This document shows positions 44,519 through 57,589 of a stretch of DNA of 64,000 nt, one piece after another. Origin of the DNA: Haliotis asinina. Taxonomy: Eukaryota > Mollusca > Gastropoda > Lepetellida > Haliotidae. The stretch spans positions 26,185,753-26,249,752 of the forward strand of contig NC_090290.1 in the NCBI RefSeq assembly GCF_037392515.1, written 5' to 3'. The translations under genes and the position numbers were made by a program. The notes below the pieces were generated by a model. It ran no database searches. It was not told the origin of the DNA and was given only the letters and a program-made list of their open reading frames with translations. Position 1 is the stretch's first letter, and each line of letters opens with the position of its first letter.

Positions 44519-46985
44519 TTTATTCTTGGTTCGCTTTGGTTAGTCAAACTAAACCTGAAACTCAAACAGTTGAGACAATAAACCACATGCAGAATTGAAC
44601 CATGTCTGTATCTGCTGAAATATATGTGATAGCTATGAACGTTCATGATTTGAACATTTCAGTTCACCCTGACGACATTGCCGGTTACTAAGGAAATGGC
44701 ATACTCTTGCCTATGAAAAGTAAAGATTTTATTTCCGATCTCGATATATATTAGGACTAACACACACGTGTTACAAACAACATGTTGGTACATTTCCCTA
44801 CACAGAAATACAACCATTTTGTAACCATAGAGACGTGTATAAGTATTTATAACAACTTCTGGGTTATTACAGCTGATGGGACAGCATGATAAGGTGAAAT
44901 AACACTACATGGAGGCGCTGCTCTGTGAGGCAGTCTCTATCCGTAACGGATACGTGAACAGCTTCCAGTCAATCAAGCACTGTCCAGTACTATACGAATA
45001 TTTCTTTCGCAATGTGTCAAAAACTGCTTGTGAATAAAGGCGAAAAAACCCCAACATTTCCACGTCCACAAGAGATCCCTGTAGTCGCTGTTGATAACTA
45101 TGCATGACCTGACGCACACTAGAAATGATACATAACTAAGCCAAGATGTTAACTTGAGATCACTTTGGGATCTTTATTAAAATGGCAATGACAAAATAAG
45201 CTTCCTCTTGAATAAATAAACAGTCCTTCGAAAAAACATAATCAGCAATTGTCGAATTTGGTTTGTTAATTCCGACATACATATCAAACAACTTTTTTCA
45301 ACTATAACGAATCCCCGCCCCACTAAAATAGAATAGAGATGAACTATGACATGCATCAATATTCTGCAGGCCGCCATTAGTAGGGTGTTGAAGGTACGGT
45401 GGTCTGTGTGACGGACTGGATATAGAAATGTTGAAATGTTGAAGCAAACATTAAAACGAACCTTGTATTGAACATTAATGTACGAGCTATGGAGTTAGCT
45501 ATGAGGTTTTATTCTGCAAATGATATGCACGATGTTTCACAACGTATATAACAAGGACTGTTTTAGGCAAAGAAAGTCTGCACAATTCAGAAAATGGGAA
45601 AAGCATTCCCGATTTCTTATGAAAATTGTAAGGATTGTTTATATGAATGAAAGATAGACCGTGTTTCAATGCCTACGTGTTTTGTTATAATACAAATGGA
45701 GAAGTAGGATGACTCGAGAAGTAGTTTTATTGTTTGAAATTGAACCATACACCTGGCTTAAAATTCACGCATTTGTAACAAACCTGATTACAGTCAGATC
45801 ACACTCGAAAACTGGCTCATTTCAACCACGCATTCTGTACTTAGTAATCTGAACCTAACATTCATTGGTATCCATCGATAGAAAAAAGGCTTGTGCAGTT
45901 GATGATTTTGTTATTACATGTTATTTCCGGAGGACCAAAAAGGTTTATCATACCTGGTCCTTCAGCCTTGATGTGTTGGCTCCATGAATGCCCCTTCTTA
46001 TGGGTACGTGACAGTCACTACGGACTCTGACTGACATCCCTGTAACAACGTCATGATGGTGTGACAGATGAGGATGTCTAAACGAAAACGCAATCACATA
46101 TGGCAATGCAGTATCAAAACAACTTTCAATTTGAAGATATATGTTTAATATCAATCATTTTAAGACGCCTTTACTTCATTATGAACAAAGATAACATGCA
46201 ATAACATGAATATTTCCGGACAAGAGGTTTGAAATTCAGGTCAGTTTATGTCACTACCATTGTATAAGTTCTATCATGGAAATATTTCGACAGAGAAGAG
46301 ATGTTCATATGATAGTACAGGTCATCAAGTACATAGGCAGCTGACCAACTGTGAAGGAGTATATGGAGGCCGAGACCGTTCATCAGCATCTTTGATCATA
46401 AAGCTTCAATGACAGACACGATCTACCTTGACCACGTTAGTATACCCAGTCTCACAGTTCCTGAACCACGTTTGTTCCTGCTTTCCGAATGAAGCATGTC
46501 TAGTTTTCTCAAGTTTTGAATCTCCGGTCTCGGTTGGGCTCTTTTTCAATTCAAATAGGTTTATTTGTTAAAGTCAAAATGATATATTCAGAGACTAAGC
46601 GATAGTGTAACGAGAGACAAACACTTGTGTGGACATGCACATCAGTACAGTACTCAAGTCCATCCTCCATTTCAGCCGGCGTGCAAAACTTATTTGCCTC
46701 ATCGTGACAGCGATCCACATCTGTATATGGCAATGCCGCCAACTCGGTATGATCATAATGTGCATGTTGGAACTGAAAACAAGAGCTTCCGATTCCTCGC
46801 TTAATGCCCCTTAGCGCTATAATTAAGTCCTTAGACAACACATTAAACCGCACTGCGTGTAATAACCAAATACTCAGCGAGCACTAAATACTCGACGATG
46901 AACATGTGCTACTCCTGACTCTGGGTGTAATCAATTCCACTGTCAGCCCCAGCAACTGTTACTGCCACAATGAAAACAGATGGAT
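44519..46985. other. Upstream of the TGF-beta-like gene; no gene recognised
   Basis: AT-rich. A minus-strand frame at 46551-46853 has spaced Cys (VDRCHDEANKFCTPAE) but no family match. Confidence 0.45.
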
Positions 46986-46989
46986 ACAG

Positions 46990-47405
46990 AAAACGGATAC
47001 AGATGGTCTCAGTCTATCGACCACCTGCCAGTATACCCACCAGCTGTGTCAGTCTACCTACCAACCTGTCAGTCTACCCACCAGCTGTGTCAGTCTATCT
47101 ACCACCTGTCAGTTTACCCACCCACTGTGTCAGTATAGCTACTACCTGTCAGTCTACCCACCAACTGCGCCTATGCACCCATTACTGTGTCAGCCTACCC
47201 ACCAGCTGTGTCAGTCTACCAACCATTTGTGTCACTCTATCCACCATCTGTGTCTGTCTGTCTATTGCCGTATGTATCCGGCACAAAGATGGTGGGTAGA
47301 CAGACTGGTGGTAGATAGACTGACACAGCTGGTGGGTAGACTGATACAGTTGGTGAGCAGACTGACACAGCTGGTGAGTAGAATGACACAGCAGATGGGT
47401 ATACC
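46990..47405. repeat. 21-bp minisatellite present in both orientations
   Basis: 47010-47260 carries 'cagtctacccaccagctgtg' type units. 47290-47400 carries the reverse complement, 'cacagctggtgggtagactg'. The two halves can pair over more than 100 bp around a centre near 47275. Confidence 0.9.
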
Positions 47406-48880
47406 GTAGCAGACTAATGGTAGACAGAGTGAGGGCAATCTAACCCGGGTCTGATTCTACGTTTTCATTTGTGATTTGATGACTGATGATGAAAAGTACC
47501 TGGTTCCCTGAATCTATAGCTGTCAGGTGGAAAGTTTGGTTGACTGACTAAGAGATTACAATAGTGACCATGGAAGACTGCCGGCCACCCACTATCGACT
47601 AGTGAATGGTTCATATACACACAAACAAGACCCAGGATAACACGTTATATTCGTGAAAATTTCATTGAGTAAGAGGACGCACATTGTCAACAGCTAAGGC
47701 TGCATAAACATTTTTTTAAAAGGTGAATAGGGCGGTATGACTTTTATTAAAGTTTCCGTTAAAAAATGAGACGTGGGAGGAGTACATTTTAATTTTTTTC
47801 TCTCTTAAAGACAACTTGAAATGTTTAGCACGTGTCAATGAGTTGTAGATTCAGTCTCACCCGTTCTCACAGACATTCATTCTTATAGTGCACAAATGTA
47901 TGATCGGGATGCGACAAAGTCAAAAATATTTTTTTAAATGGCAATAAAAAAATTGAGTGCAAAAATAAAAGTTACACGCCGAAAATTCCCTTTTTCATTT
48001 AGCCTAACGTGGACAACTACGGTAAAGAGCAGGTGGCCTCAACAGAAGAGGGCACTTTACCTGCTTCCCTACTGACCTGCACAAGATCGACCGTCATTCG
48101 GCCGTTCACAATGAACAAGGCACATTCTGTTCAACATTGGCCAAGGACAGCCGGAATCACTGAGGCCGAAAGGCACCTGGGATGCGACCTACCGCATTCA
48201 GATTCTTCATTAACATTTATTCAGGGAAATAACTAGTGCACTCTGGGACCGACTATCTGCGATGTTATATTAATGCGCATACAATCCTTCCTTGCCTATC
48301 CGCTCCCCGGTTCAACCCCTCCAAACCCAGCTGAAGAGAAAGGCTGTGTTTGTTTGGCCGTGTTAAAGGCAGCGGCGCGGTAGTTTTGTTGTTATTTGTG
48401 AGTTTCGTTTTGCTTTTATACAAGGGGAAGGGCTGAGAGACTCCACAAATGATGTTATTTGTGGAGTTAGTTTGTCTACACAGTAATGATTTATGGGCAG
48501 TGGGTGTATGGAGAATGTAGGTGTATGGAGAATGTTTGGATGGGACATACACACACGAGGCAGCTCTCAACACCTACAGTGATTTACAGCCAGCGACAAG
48601 CTGCTCGCGCAAACATGTGGACACCAAACAGTGTACGTGATTGTCATGAACAGATGGGCTGGAACACAGACGAGGGAAGACGAACATACCGTGTCAGTAG
48701 GTAATCCCATCGTTTGTTCTCCAGCGGTGTATAGACATGTTGGCTTTGACTTGTGAGCGTAAACAACAGTGATGAACTAATGACTCGATCAGATGAAAGA
48801 TGGGTACACACCAACAACAATTAGAACATACATTTCTTTCCTACTCAGATGTAAGTCTATCGGTTATACAGAAAGTCCCA
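47406..48880. other. Intergenic, no gene recognised
   Basis: AT-rich to 48000, then more GC-rich. Open frames at 48009-48236 and 48265-48573 have no recognised family. Confidence 0.45.
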
Positions 48881-48885
48881 ATTTC

Positions 48886-49270
48886 ACACCTGCACCATAG
48901 GGCTACAAGTAGAGTCAGCTTCACGGCCCCACCATATGAAGTCACAATTTCACATCTGCACGATAGGGCTACAAGTAGAGTCAGCTTCACGGCCCCACCA
49001 TATGAAGTCACAATTTCACATCTGCACGATAGGGCTACAAGTAGAGTCAGCTTCACGGCCCCACCATATGAAGTCACAATTTCACATCTGCACGATAGGG
49101 CTACAAGTAGAGTCAGCTTCACGGCCCCACCATATGAAGTCACAATTTCACATCTGCACGATAGGGCTACAAGTAGAGTCAGCTTCACGGCCCCACCATA
49201 TGAAGTCACAATTTCACATCTGCACGATAGGGCTACAAGAAAATTCACGATTTCACACCTGCACCATAGG
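48886..49270. repeat. 66-bp minisatellite, ~5.5 copies, almost identical
   Basis: Unit: 'gtcacaatttcacatctgca', then 'cgatagggctacaagtagag', then 'tcagcttcacggccccacca', then 'tatgaa'. Middle copies look identical; the first and last carry changes. 66 bp is 22 codons, so frames stay open on both strands (VTISHLHDRATSRVSFTAPP in one). Confidence 0.96.
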
Positions 49271-49349
49271 GTTACATTGCGCAATTTACTGTCAATGTCA
49301 ATCTGCAACTGACCTTGTCTGTATGTGGGTCGGTTACTGTCGATTTCTG

Positions 49350-49472
49350 TGTTGGCATGTCTTGTGACTGTCCTTGTCCATCATTGACTGTCCATTTCCA
49401 CCTCCTCACCTCTCTCTCTCATGTCTGTGACTGTCCTTGTTTATCTCTGATTTTCCCTCCACGACCCCCGCT

Positions 49473-49504
<32 letters not shown>

Positions 49505-49850
49505 CTCTCTGTCATTGAGATTGTCCTTGTCCAGATCTGACTGTCCATGTCCATTTATGACTGTTGACCTTCTCTCTCTCTCTGTATGTGTGACTACCCT
49601 TGTATATGTATGTCACTGTCCTTGACCATCTCTGACTGTCAGTCTCTGTGTGTAAATGTGTGACTGTCCTTGTCTACGTATGTCACTGACTTGGGCCATC
49701 TTCGGCCATACCTGTGTGTACGCATGTGTCGGTGACTGTCCCTGCGTATGTATATCACTGTCCTTGTCCACCTCTGACTCTCTCTCTCTCTTTCTCCGTG
49801 TGTGACCGCCCTTGTCTATGCATGTCACTGTCCTTGTACATCTCTGACTG

Positions 49851-49898
<48 letters not shown>

Positions 49899-50105
49899 AG
49901 TGTGTGTAGGTGTGATTGTCCTTGTCTATGTATGTTACTGTCCTTGTCCATATGTGTGTGTGTTTTACTGTCCTATGTATGTCACTGTAATTGTCCATCT
50001 CTGACTGTCCCTCTGTGCGTGTGCGTGTGCGTGTATGTGTATGTGTGACTGTCCTTGTCTACGTATGTCACTGTCCTTGTCTATCTATGCCTGTTCCTAT
50101 GACTG
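49350..50105. repeat. Degenerate ~25-30-bp repeat with microsatellites
   Basis: Many loose copies of 'tgtcactgtccttgtccatc' / 'tctgactgtc', interrupted by a poly-C run near 49475, (CA)n, (CT)n tracts and the long (TG)n at 49853. Confidence 0.85.
49853..49896. repeat. (TG)n microsatellite, ~22 units
   Basis: Uninterrupted TG run inside the degenerate repeat. Confidence 0.98.
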
Positions 50106-50710
50106 TTCAGTCGAAAGGTGAAAAGTTGATGTTTTGACAATTTCCAGTGCACTTTTAACGTGCGATATTTGTAAGAAATACTGATGACAGGATTTGTCCT
50201 CGTGCTCGGCTGCTCCGGCCATTGATGTTTGCATGTTGAACAACACTGCACTATGCAACATCACTCCCTCTATAGAGAGCATGTTAGAACAGCAGGAAAA
50301 AAACACTTCTCAGTACTGATCACAGTCACATGTTACCTTCATGTTAGTATATAACATAGAACAGACTATAAGCATAGACGTAGGTCAGTGAACGATGTCA
50401 CTGAAAGCACATACCGCAGTAATCCTGCTTTATACGGCTACTGATACCAGCGGCAGATCAGTACCGGTCTCACGTCACTGCCGCCAGGAGCTGTCTTTGA
50501 AGGGACGCTTCATAGACAACGGCCCTGTCAACGATGACAGTTTTATAGCACTAAGGATGCTGTCAAATTCCCAGGATAGCCCTTTAGAAACCAAATGGAC
50601 CACAACTGTTAAATTGTCCAAGGATTTACCCACTGACCCAATTTGTGACCATGATTGCCGGCGAGACTACGTCGTTCATTGTTAGTATAAACGTGCCTGT
50701 CTGGTATATA
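50106..50710. other. Between repeats; unassigned 96-codon frame
   Basis: A + frame at 50395-50685 (MSLKAHTAVILLYTATDTSG...) has no recognised domain or splice context. Not called as a gene. Confidence 0.4.
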
Positions 50711-50711
50711 T

Positions 50712-51600
50712 CGCAGCCACACTAGGGGCATCAAGCCACACTAGAGGTATCAAGCCACAATAGGGGTATCAAGCCACAATAGGGGTATCAAGCCACACTA
50801 GAGGTATCAAGCCACACTAGGGATACCAAGACACACTAGGGGTATCAAGTCACACTAGGGGTATCAAGTCACACTAGGGATACCAAGACACACTAGGGGT
50901 ATCAAGACACACTAGGGGTATCAAGACACACTAGGAATATGAGCCACACTAGCGATATCAAGCGACACTGAGAATATCAAACCACATTAGGGGTAACAAA
51001 CCGCATTATGGGTATCCACTAGGGATATCAAACCGTACTCGGGATATCAAACCGCACTAGGGGTATCCACTAGGAAGTTCAACCGACAGTAAGAATATCA
51101 AGCCACACTGGGGGTATCAAACCGCATTATGGGTATCCACTAGAGATATCAAAACGTACTATGGATATCCACTAGGGATATCAAACCGTACTAGGGATAT
51201 CAAATCGCACTAGGGTATCCACTAGGAATATCAAGCCACACTAGGAACATCAAGACACACTAGGGATATCAAGCCACACTGGGGGTATCAGACCACACTA
51301 GGGATATCAACCCATACTGGGGGTATCCACTAGGGATATCAAGCCATACTATGGATATCAAGCCACACTAGGAAGAGCAAGTCACACAGGGGATATCAAG
51401 CCACATTAAGGGTATCAAGCCGCAGTAGGGGTACTAAGTCACACCAGTGATACCAAGCCACATTGGCAATATGAAGACACACTAGGGCTTGCTGTTGGGG
51501 TACCAAGCAACACTAGGGATATCAGGCAACGGTAGGGGGATCAGTCCATACTAAGGGTATCCACTGGGGGTATCAAGCCATACAAGGGGTACAAAATATG
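50712..51600. repeat. ~19-bp minisatellite, about 45 copies
   Basis: Unit 'aagccacactaggggtatc', with variants 'accgcattatgggtatc' and 'ccactagggatatc'. Best conserved at the left end. Confidence 0.95.
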
Positions 51601-52384
51601 TAAGGGACATACATGATAGTACACCCAGATAAGCACCGCTACACCCGTCTCGGTGTCTAATAAGGTCTTGCAAATTATTGGCGATTTGCTGGCTTAGACG
51701 TGTGCCAGCAACGATACTCACAAAGCATTCAGTTAAGGCTTACACCTTCGTAAATCAGCCCTTTGCCTATTGTGATTCCAATGAAGCCAACGTGCTGGAA
51801 TGACATACAGCAGATGGTTCCTCATCCCTGGTGCTTGTTTGCTTTCCCTGTAGCGCTTCAAGGGGAGAACCATCCAATGAATTAGCTACAGCTTGCTTGT
51901 TAAAATTTTGTAAAAACTGAACTGTGCTATGCACTATGCATATAAACCAATGTCCCTGTGTCAGATGTTGCAGACTTTATAAACAACTCCAACAAAGACC
52001 AAAACAATACTTCATAGTGTTTTAGATGGTATCAATTTCTCCAATAAAATAAACAATACTCTCAGGCCGGCCTTTTCAGGAAATGGCAATTTTACACTCA
52101 TTTAAGTAACTAGATGGGTCAGCGTGTGGCAACTCATCTACAGACCTTGCGTGATTATCATCGCCATCATATACAATTTACCTGTACTGGGACGAAATCG
52201 CCACACACACATTCCTTAACATCAGTGAACATTAACATGTGGCAGATAATCCCAATGTCATATCGCTGGAAAATAACAACCAGTATGCTAATTTACCCCT
52301 TCAAACATCCTTGTGTATGTCTTGCTGAGAGAACCTTGGAAGGTAACAGACTTGTATAAATTTATAATAATGGAATGTGCTTCT
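51601..52384. other. Intergenic, no gene recognised
   Basis: No exon-like segment or repeat seen. Confidence 0.5.
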
Positions 52385-52470
52385 CAATTACCATCAGCTA
52401 GATTTTGTATCTCAATATCATCAGTTAGAATCTGTTTTCAATACCTTCATTTAGAATTTGCCTCTTAATA
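52385..52470. repeat. 27-bp minisatellite, left part (split by a transposon)
   Basis: About three units of 'taccatcagctagattttgt' plus 'atctcaa'. Continues at 53372. Confidence 0.88.
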
Positions 52471-53371
52471 CGAGGGGATATAAAAAAGAGCGAGCCTAAG
52501 CATATTCTCAATGTCCAATGCTTGTAACCATTTCATTATGAAGGGGTCATCAGCAAAGCCACATCCGAAGTTTCACATGTGTGGGTAATGTGTTTCACGA
52601 GACATGGGGCATCACAACATATTGGGGTATAATATCTGTAAAATAATTGCAGAAAATGAAAGCGGTATTTCATTCGGTACCTCTTGGATAATACTATGTC
52701 CTCAGATAATATCATATGAAATAAGTTCAAAATGGTATTGGATGTATTCCCGTCATAATCAACTGCTAAATATTTGGATTTCCTGTTTTAGATTTTGAAA
52801 GGGGCTGTTTTTTTCATCTTTCACAAGCATTGTGTCCAGATATTCAAACTGGCACTGTTTACAATATATTGGGAGCTGACAATTGTGTGACCATTCAGTA
52901 TTGAGTTTAAACCCTTGGCATCATGTATGAACAGTGAAAACCTTAGAATCAGTTATGTCATCTGGAAAGTGGTGGGTGGTGTCTCCAAAACATGCTCTCG
53001 CAGTAAACAGGAACGGGGGAGTCAGTTTAACAAGCGATTGTAATTTCAAACTGCTTTTATATAATATAATATCTAAGTTTGATTCTGTCGGGCTTCTACT
53101 TATGACAAACACACAAAATATTTTGCACACACTTGCATATTTTGTTTCCTGAAGTTTGTCATGCATTTATTGCAAATTTTGTTTTATTCTTTTTGGTGGA
53201 GGGCCGGCAGGGGCAACATAAAAAGTCAAACAAATTGGGGATCGTGAGGCTGGAACATAGCAAACCAATCTTCTCGATGTTGACAGATATCATGTAGAAA
53301 AATAAAACATAAAACCAACTGCATTTATATCATTTTTCTGATGAGGCTCACTACTTTTTGATATCCCCTCG
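52471..53371. mobile_element. Mariner/Tc1-class non-autonomous element, 901 bp, TA target duplication
   Basis: Left end 'cgaggggatataaaaaagag' 'cgagcct'; right end is the inverse of 'cgaggggatatcaaaaagta' 'gtgagcct'. TA flanks both sides (52469-52470, 53372-53373). Removing the element rebuilds a perfect 27-bp minisatellite unit across the junction. No intact transposase found inside, so it is probably a decayed or deleted copy. Confidence 0.85.
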
Positions 53372-53535
53372 TACCATCAGCTAGAGTTTGTCTCTCAATA
53401 CCATCAGCTAGCATTTGTCTCTCAATACCATCAACTAGAGTTTGTCTCTCAATACCATCAGCTGGTTGGTCTCTCAAAACATCAGCTACTTAGCCTCATA
53501 ATACCATCAACTAGAGTTGGTATCTCATATAGCAT
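53372..53535. repeat. 27-bp minisatellite, right part
   Basis: About six units of 'taccatcagctagagtttgt' plus 'ctctcaa'. Confidence 0.92.
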
Positions 53536-55561
53536 CAGCCACCCAAGCAAACACAACTTGTGTGGTGTTGGGCCCAGAAACTGTCATAATAAAGGCGGAC
53601 ACCTCACACCGACAAAAACAACACTATATGGAACTAGAACCCAATAACGACAGACAGTTCAGTTTAAGCATGGCTGCAGTACACCGCCGACACTGCAGTC
53701 GTTATAAGCCTGTTTAATAATACATTTTCTCCAGACTCCTATTTATTGGATAAGATTGTGATACGGGCTCTTCAACCTACGTTAGGTTTGCGTGAAGTAT
53801 GGTGAATATAAATACTTGAAAGCCTGTAGATGAAGCTCGCATCACTAACACTCTGACACCAAACTGGAGGGGGGTGGGGGCGGGGGGACGACTGACAGCT
53901 GGCGTCGCCACCGCCGTGTGTCACTGACATTCCCCACCCGCCACAGAAGGAACAGGACTCAAGTGTTGACTTGTACAGGGCTTTCAAAACCCCTCGCCAA
54001 CAATGTGGATAGCCTCCATCAACTGGTTCATAGGAAGAAATAATGCGATAGTTTCAGTTTAGCGTTAGCGCAAACCATACAAATGTGTGCTTGTTAATTG
54101 ACCTCTTTTAGAATGTTGAACGAGACTGCAAATCCCGTGATGAAGACGGGTTCTATTGACAGCCTCGCGTCCTAGAATAATGGAATTTTCTTTATTCTAC
54201 CATTGGCTAAATATGACACGCTTATGGGCAGAGAACGAAAACAAGTCAGTGATCTAGTAGGTACTTACAAGTTTAGTTATTACAGTACGGTTGCCAGGTC
54301 TCTCGAGTTATAAAATACCCTTTGACGTAAGCATTGTTTCACCATCCATGAGTTGGACTGAAAAAAGGTTTTCACATTTGAGCGGAAAACGCGTCATTGA
54401 ATCGTAACAAAGGGCAAAGATATTTTTTGTTAAAGTACATAAAACATTCTTAACACCTCTTCAAAACGGCGATGTTAAACATGTTATTTTTTGTGATAAA
54501 CAAGGCAAGCGAAAAATGGGGATCTCTTTTACAATAAATATAATGGAACACAATCGATGATGGGAAAATCTGCTGATGAGCCAGAGGGGCTGCTTCTTTC
54601 CTTCCAGTATCCATCCGACCTCGATACCTGTCAGGCAGTTATCAATGACAATCACAGTACTTACTTGCTGTCTTCTGTGGTTCCTGTCTCAGCACCATTT
54701 CGGAACGTTTTCTAATCCATTCCGTAGAAAGCTGACGCAGTTGTTGGTTTATCCACTGATATTTACCGGCAACAAAGCTGTGAGACATGGTAGAACCGAT
54801 TCTGCTTAAAATTAACATTCGCCATGGTCGGAACAATGCTGCTCTCACTCGGCGTCGAGAGTCCCCAAGGCGTTGCTAAGAGACGTGAATTAGCCAGTTT
54901 TATTTACTTTCCACTCATGTAGAAGTGTCCTTGACAGTTTAAATTAAATGTCTTCAAAAATCAGTCCCTACGGTGCGTAGACAGGTAGACGAAGCCCAGG
55001 TCGTGAGAGAGGGCTAGTGGCGACAGCACCCTGCCTCCCCGACCAGCGCTATATGCAGCCTTGTCCCATTCTGCGGAGGAGAAAGTATCTGATCGCACAA
55101 GCACAGCAATCACAAGATCTCAGAGAAGAAAACCCTTTGCGCAACGTTTAACTAACTGTGCGTTACATTGAGGGGCGCTTTGAATTGCACTCTCCGAGTC
55201 AGTCTGTGCTACCGCAGCTCGCCTTTTGTCTGGAAGTTTGGCTGACTATAGTTCATTCTATTCTGTCAGCATTAGAGAAGTCCTCAAAGTCCTCTAAAAG
55301 CCGCAAGCAAACTAGTTGGTCTGAGCAGTTATTTCTTCCCCGAATCCGTCATGAAGGCATGTGTGTATCTACAGTAGAAACGATGTAAATACAGTACCAC
55401 GATAACACGGACAGATTACAATATTACTATACTTTGTATGAGAATAGGAATCCGTAAAGTAATGACAAACAGAGAGATAGATCGGCAGACAGACAGACAC
55501 GCAGATTGATAGGTAGAAGATTTTGCAGTAACGTTCATATGATCACGCAACGTTTCCATTG
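53536..55561. other. Intergenic, no gene recognised
   Basis: Mixed composition with a G-rich stretch near 53870. No exon with family features. Confidence 0.5.
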
Positions 55562-55690
55562 GAGTGAGTGAGTGAGTGAGTGAGTGAGTGAGTATGGTTT
55601 TACGCCGATTTTTGAATATTCAAGCAATATCATTGCGGGGGACACCATTAATGGGTTTCACACATTGTACCCATGTGTCCGCAGGGGAAA
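55562..55690 (-). mobile_element. tRNA-derived SINE, abalone type, minus orientation, truncated
   Basis: (GAGT)n tract, then 'tatggttttacgccgatttt', 'caagcaatatcattgcgggg', 'gggtttcacacattgtaccc'. The tRNA-like head is missing. Confidence 0.85.
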
Positions 55691-56069
55691 CCTGGCATTT
55701 CGTCTGTTGATGACGCTGTGCGGCATCCCATCCGCTTTCCTGAATAAATCATTGGGATGTGTTGCTTAAGAAGTAGACAGCGTTCTGATTGCTCTGATTG
55801 CTTACTCTGGAAGTTAGTGTTATTTCTATGGGTTGGCTACGGGATCAGGATCATGTGTTTGACAGCTTATAGTCTTGTTTGATGTACGTTGAAATAGTCA
55901 GGATTATGAACAGCTGTTCGTAATGAATAAAATGGGACAATGAATAACATGACCAGCTGAAGCGGTGCTATTCATGTACGGTGTGTATAGTTGCATGGAT
56001 TTACTGAAGCCACTTCCGATGAGCACCACCTTATCATAACCGCCACCAATGATCAAAATCTCCCCATCG
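55691..56069. other. Intergenic, nothing recognised
   Basis: Short spacer between two SINEs, no repeats or exons. Confidence 0.5.
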
Positions 56070-56213
56070 TGGGGTGCTGGCGGTGGACTAGGCTGGTGGT
56101 TAAAGCCTTCGTTCGTCACGCATGGGTGCAATGTGTAAACCCATTTCTGGTGTCTCCCGCCGTGATATTGCTGGGACATTGCTAAAAGCGACATACTCAC
56201 TCACTCACTGAGT
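56070..56213 (+). mobile_element. tRNA-derived SINE, abalone type, B-box region deleted
   Basis: 'aggctggtggttaaagcctt', then directly 'cgcatgggtgcaatgtgtaa', 'cgtgatattgctgggacatt', 'gctaaaagcgac' and ACTC repeats. Confidence 0.87.
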
Positions 56214-57410
56214 TTTTATCGAATCGACCATGTTCACTCCAAGTGTAGGTGAGAAGTGATGTAAAGTAAATAGTGCTATACACTGCCAACAATCCTGTGG
56301 GAGTCGCCTGGAGTAGGAGTCAGTCTTGCTGGAATCAAAACGTGGACTTCAGAGGAACACTTTGACCAGCATTAGGCCTTTAGGATCTAAATACTTCCAA
56401 AATGCTCTCACGATTGGCAGATCACTATATTTAGGATAATAAATGTCTTGTATTAATGTTATGGACCAGAAATAACACAAGCGGAAGTCCGGTTTATTGC
56501 ACTGTATAGCCGTGTATGAATATGATCACGTCTTGGAGCGTGCTTTGACACACAGGATTCCGGTTAGTAGGTAGTTTTTGCTTGCTCCGTTGGATTTTCA
56601 TTGAAGAGTTAATTGTATATGAGACAGCCCCAGAGATTAAATCAGAAATTAAGGTGGAAAAAGGCCCAGGGCGAATTGTTTTGTGAACGTCTTACGGATT
56701 GATTTTATTGCTCAAATGTTTCCCCATCGTTTACTGTATTGCCATTCTATAATACAGATGTAGTGCTAGTCTACACAAGAAGAGGCGCACCATGCGGCGA
56801 CTCCACAGTGAGAATGAACGCTTAACGTGTATTGAAATAGATGGCAGACATATTATACGGAGATATATACGGTTTTATGCCCGAGCTGTAATAAACAACA
56901 CCAAGAGAGGATTGACGACATCCACATATTCACAAAAGGAGTACATCACGTTCCTCGCCGAGTTTTGTCGGAATATGCAGCTTTTACAATGCCCGCCTAT
57001 CACCTTACACGGCGGAGAATGACGCAGCGAGAAAGTAGTTAATGCATATATGGAGGTCCTCTTACTCGCTATACATATAAACCGACAAGTAGACCAACAC
57101 GGAAAGTCAGTTGCTACCTGAATGTGACGTTGATAATTAATGAAAAGCAACACTGTAAATAGAAGGCAGTGTGGCGAGTCCTGCAACCCCTATTACGAAC
57201 CCACAAGTGTACACCTTCATGGAAGTGATGACAAACCAGTTTCAGATGCCATCTTTTCATAACTAGCCCTAAAGTCTTTAAAAATATCTCTGTATGAAAG
57301 CACTGATAACATCGAGAAAAATATACTAGTGTTTCTATCCTCATGGCGTTGATTTACAGAACTTACTTCACTACACCTACCTACTTTACATGCACTAATA
57401 ACGTTTCCAC
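56214..57410. other. Intergenic, no gene recognised
   Basis: AT-rich. Frames at 56792-57022 (+) and 56875-57186 (-) have no family features. Confidence 0.5.
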
Positions 57411-57546
57411 GTTAGTGGTTAAAGCGTTCTCTCGTCATGCCGAAGACCCGGGTTGGACTTACCACATACGTCTAATGCTGGCGTCCCCTGCTGTGATATC
57501 GCTGGCATATTGCTAAAATCGGGGTAAAACCATAGTCACTCACTCT
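57411..57546 (+). mobile_element. tRNA-derived SINE, abalone type
   Basis: 'acgttagtggttaaagcgtt', 'gaagacccgggttggactta' (B box), 'gctgtgatatcgctggcata', 'ttgctaaaatcggggtaaaa', ACTC tail. Confidence 0.87.
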
Positions 57547-57589
57547 ATAGATACTTTCTCTACACTACTTATGTTACTCACGTTACCTA

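Noticed and set aside
48800..49367. 22-residue repeat protein
   Set aside because: Three frames are open at once over the 66-bp repeat; no evidence which, if any, is translated.
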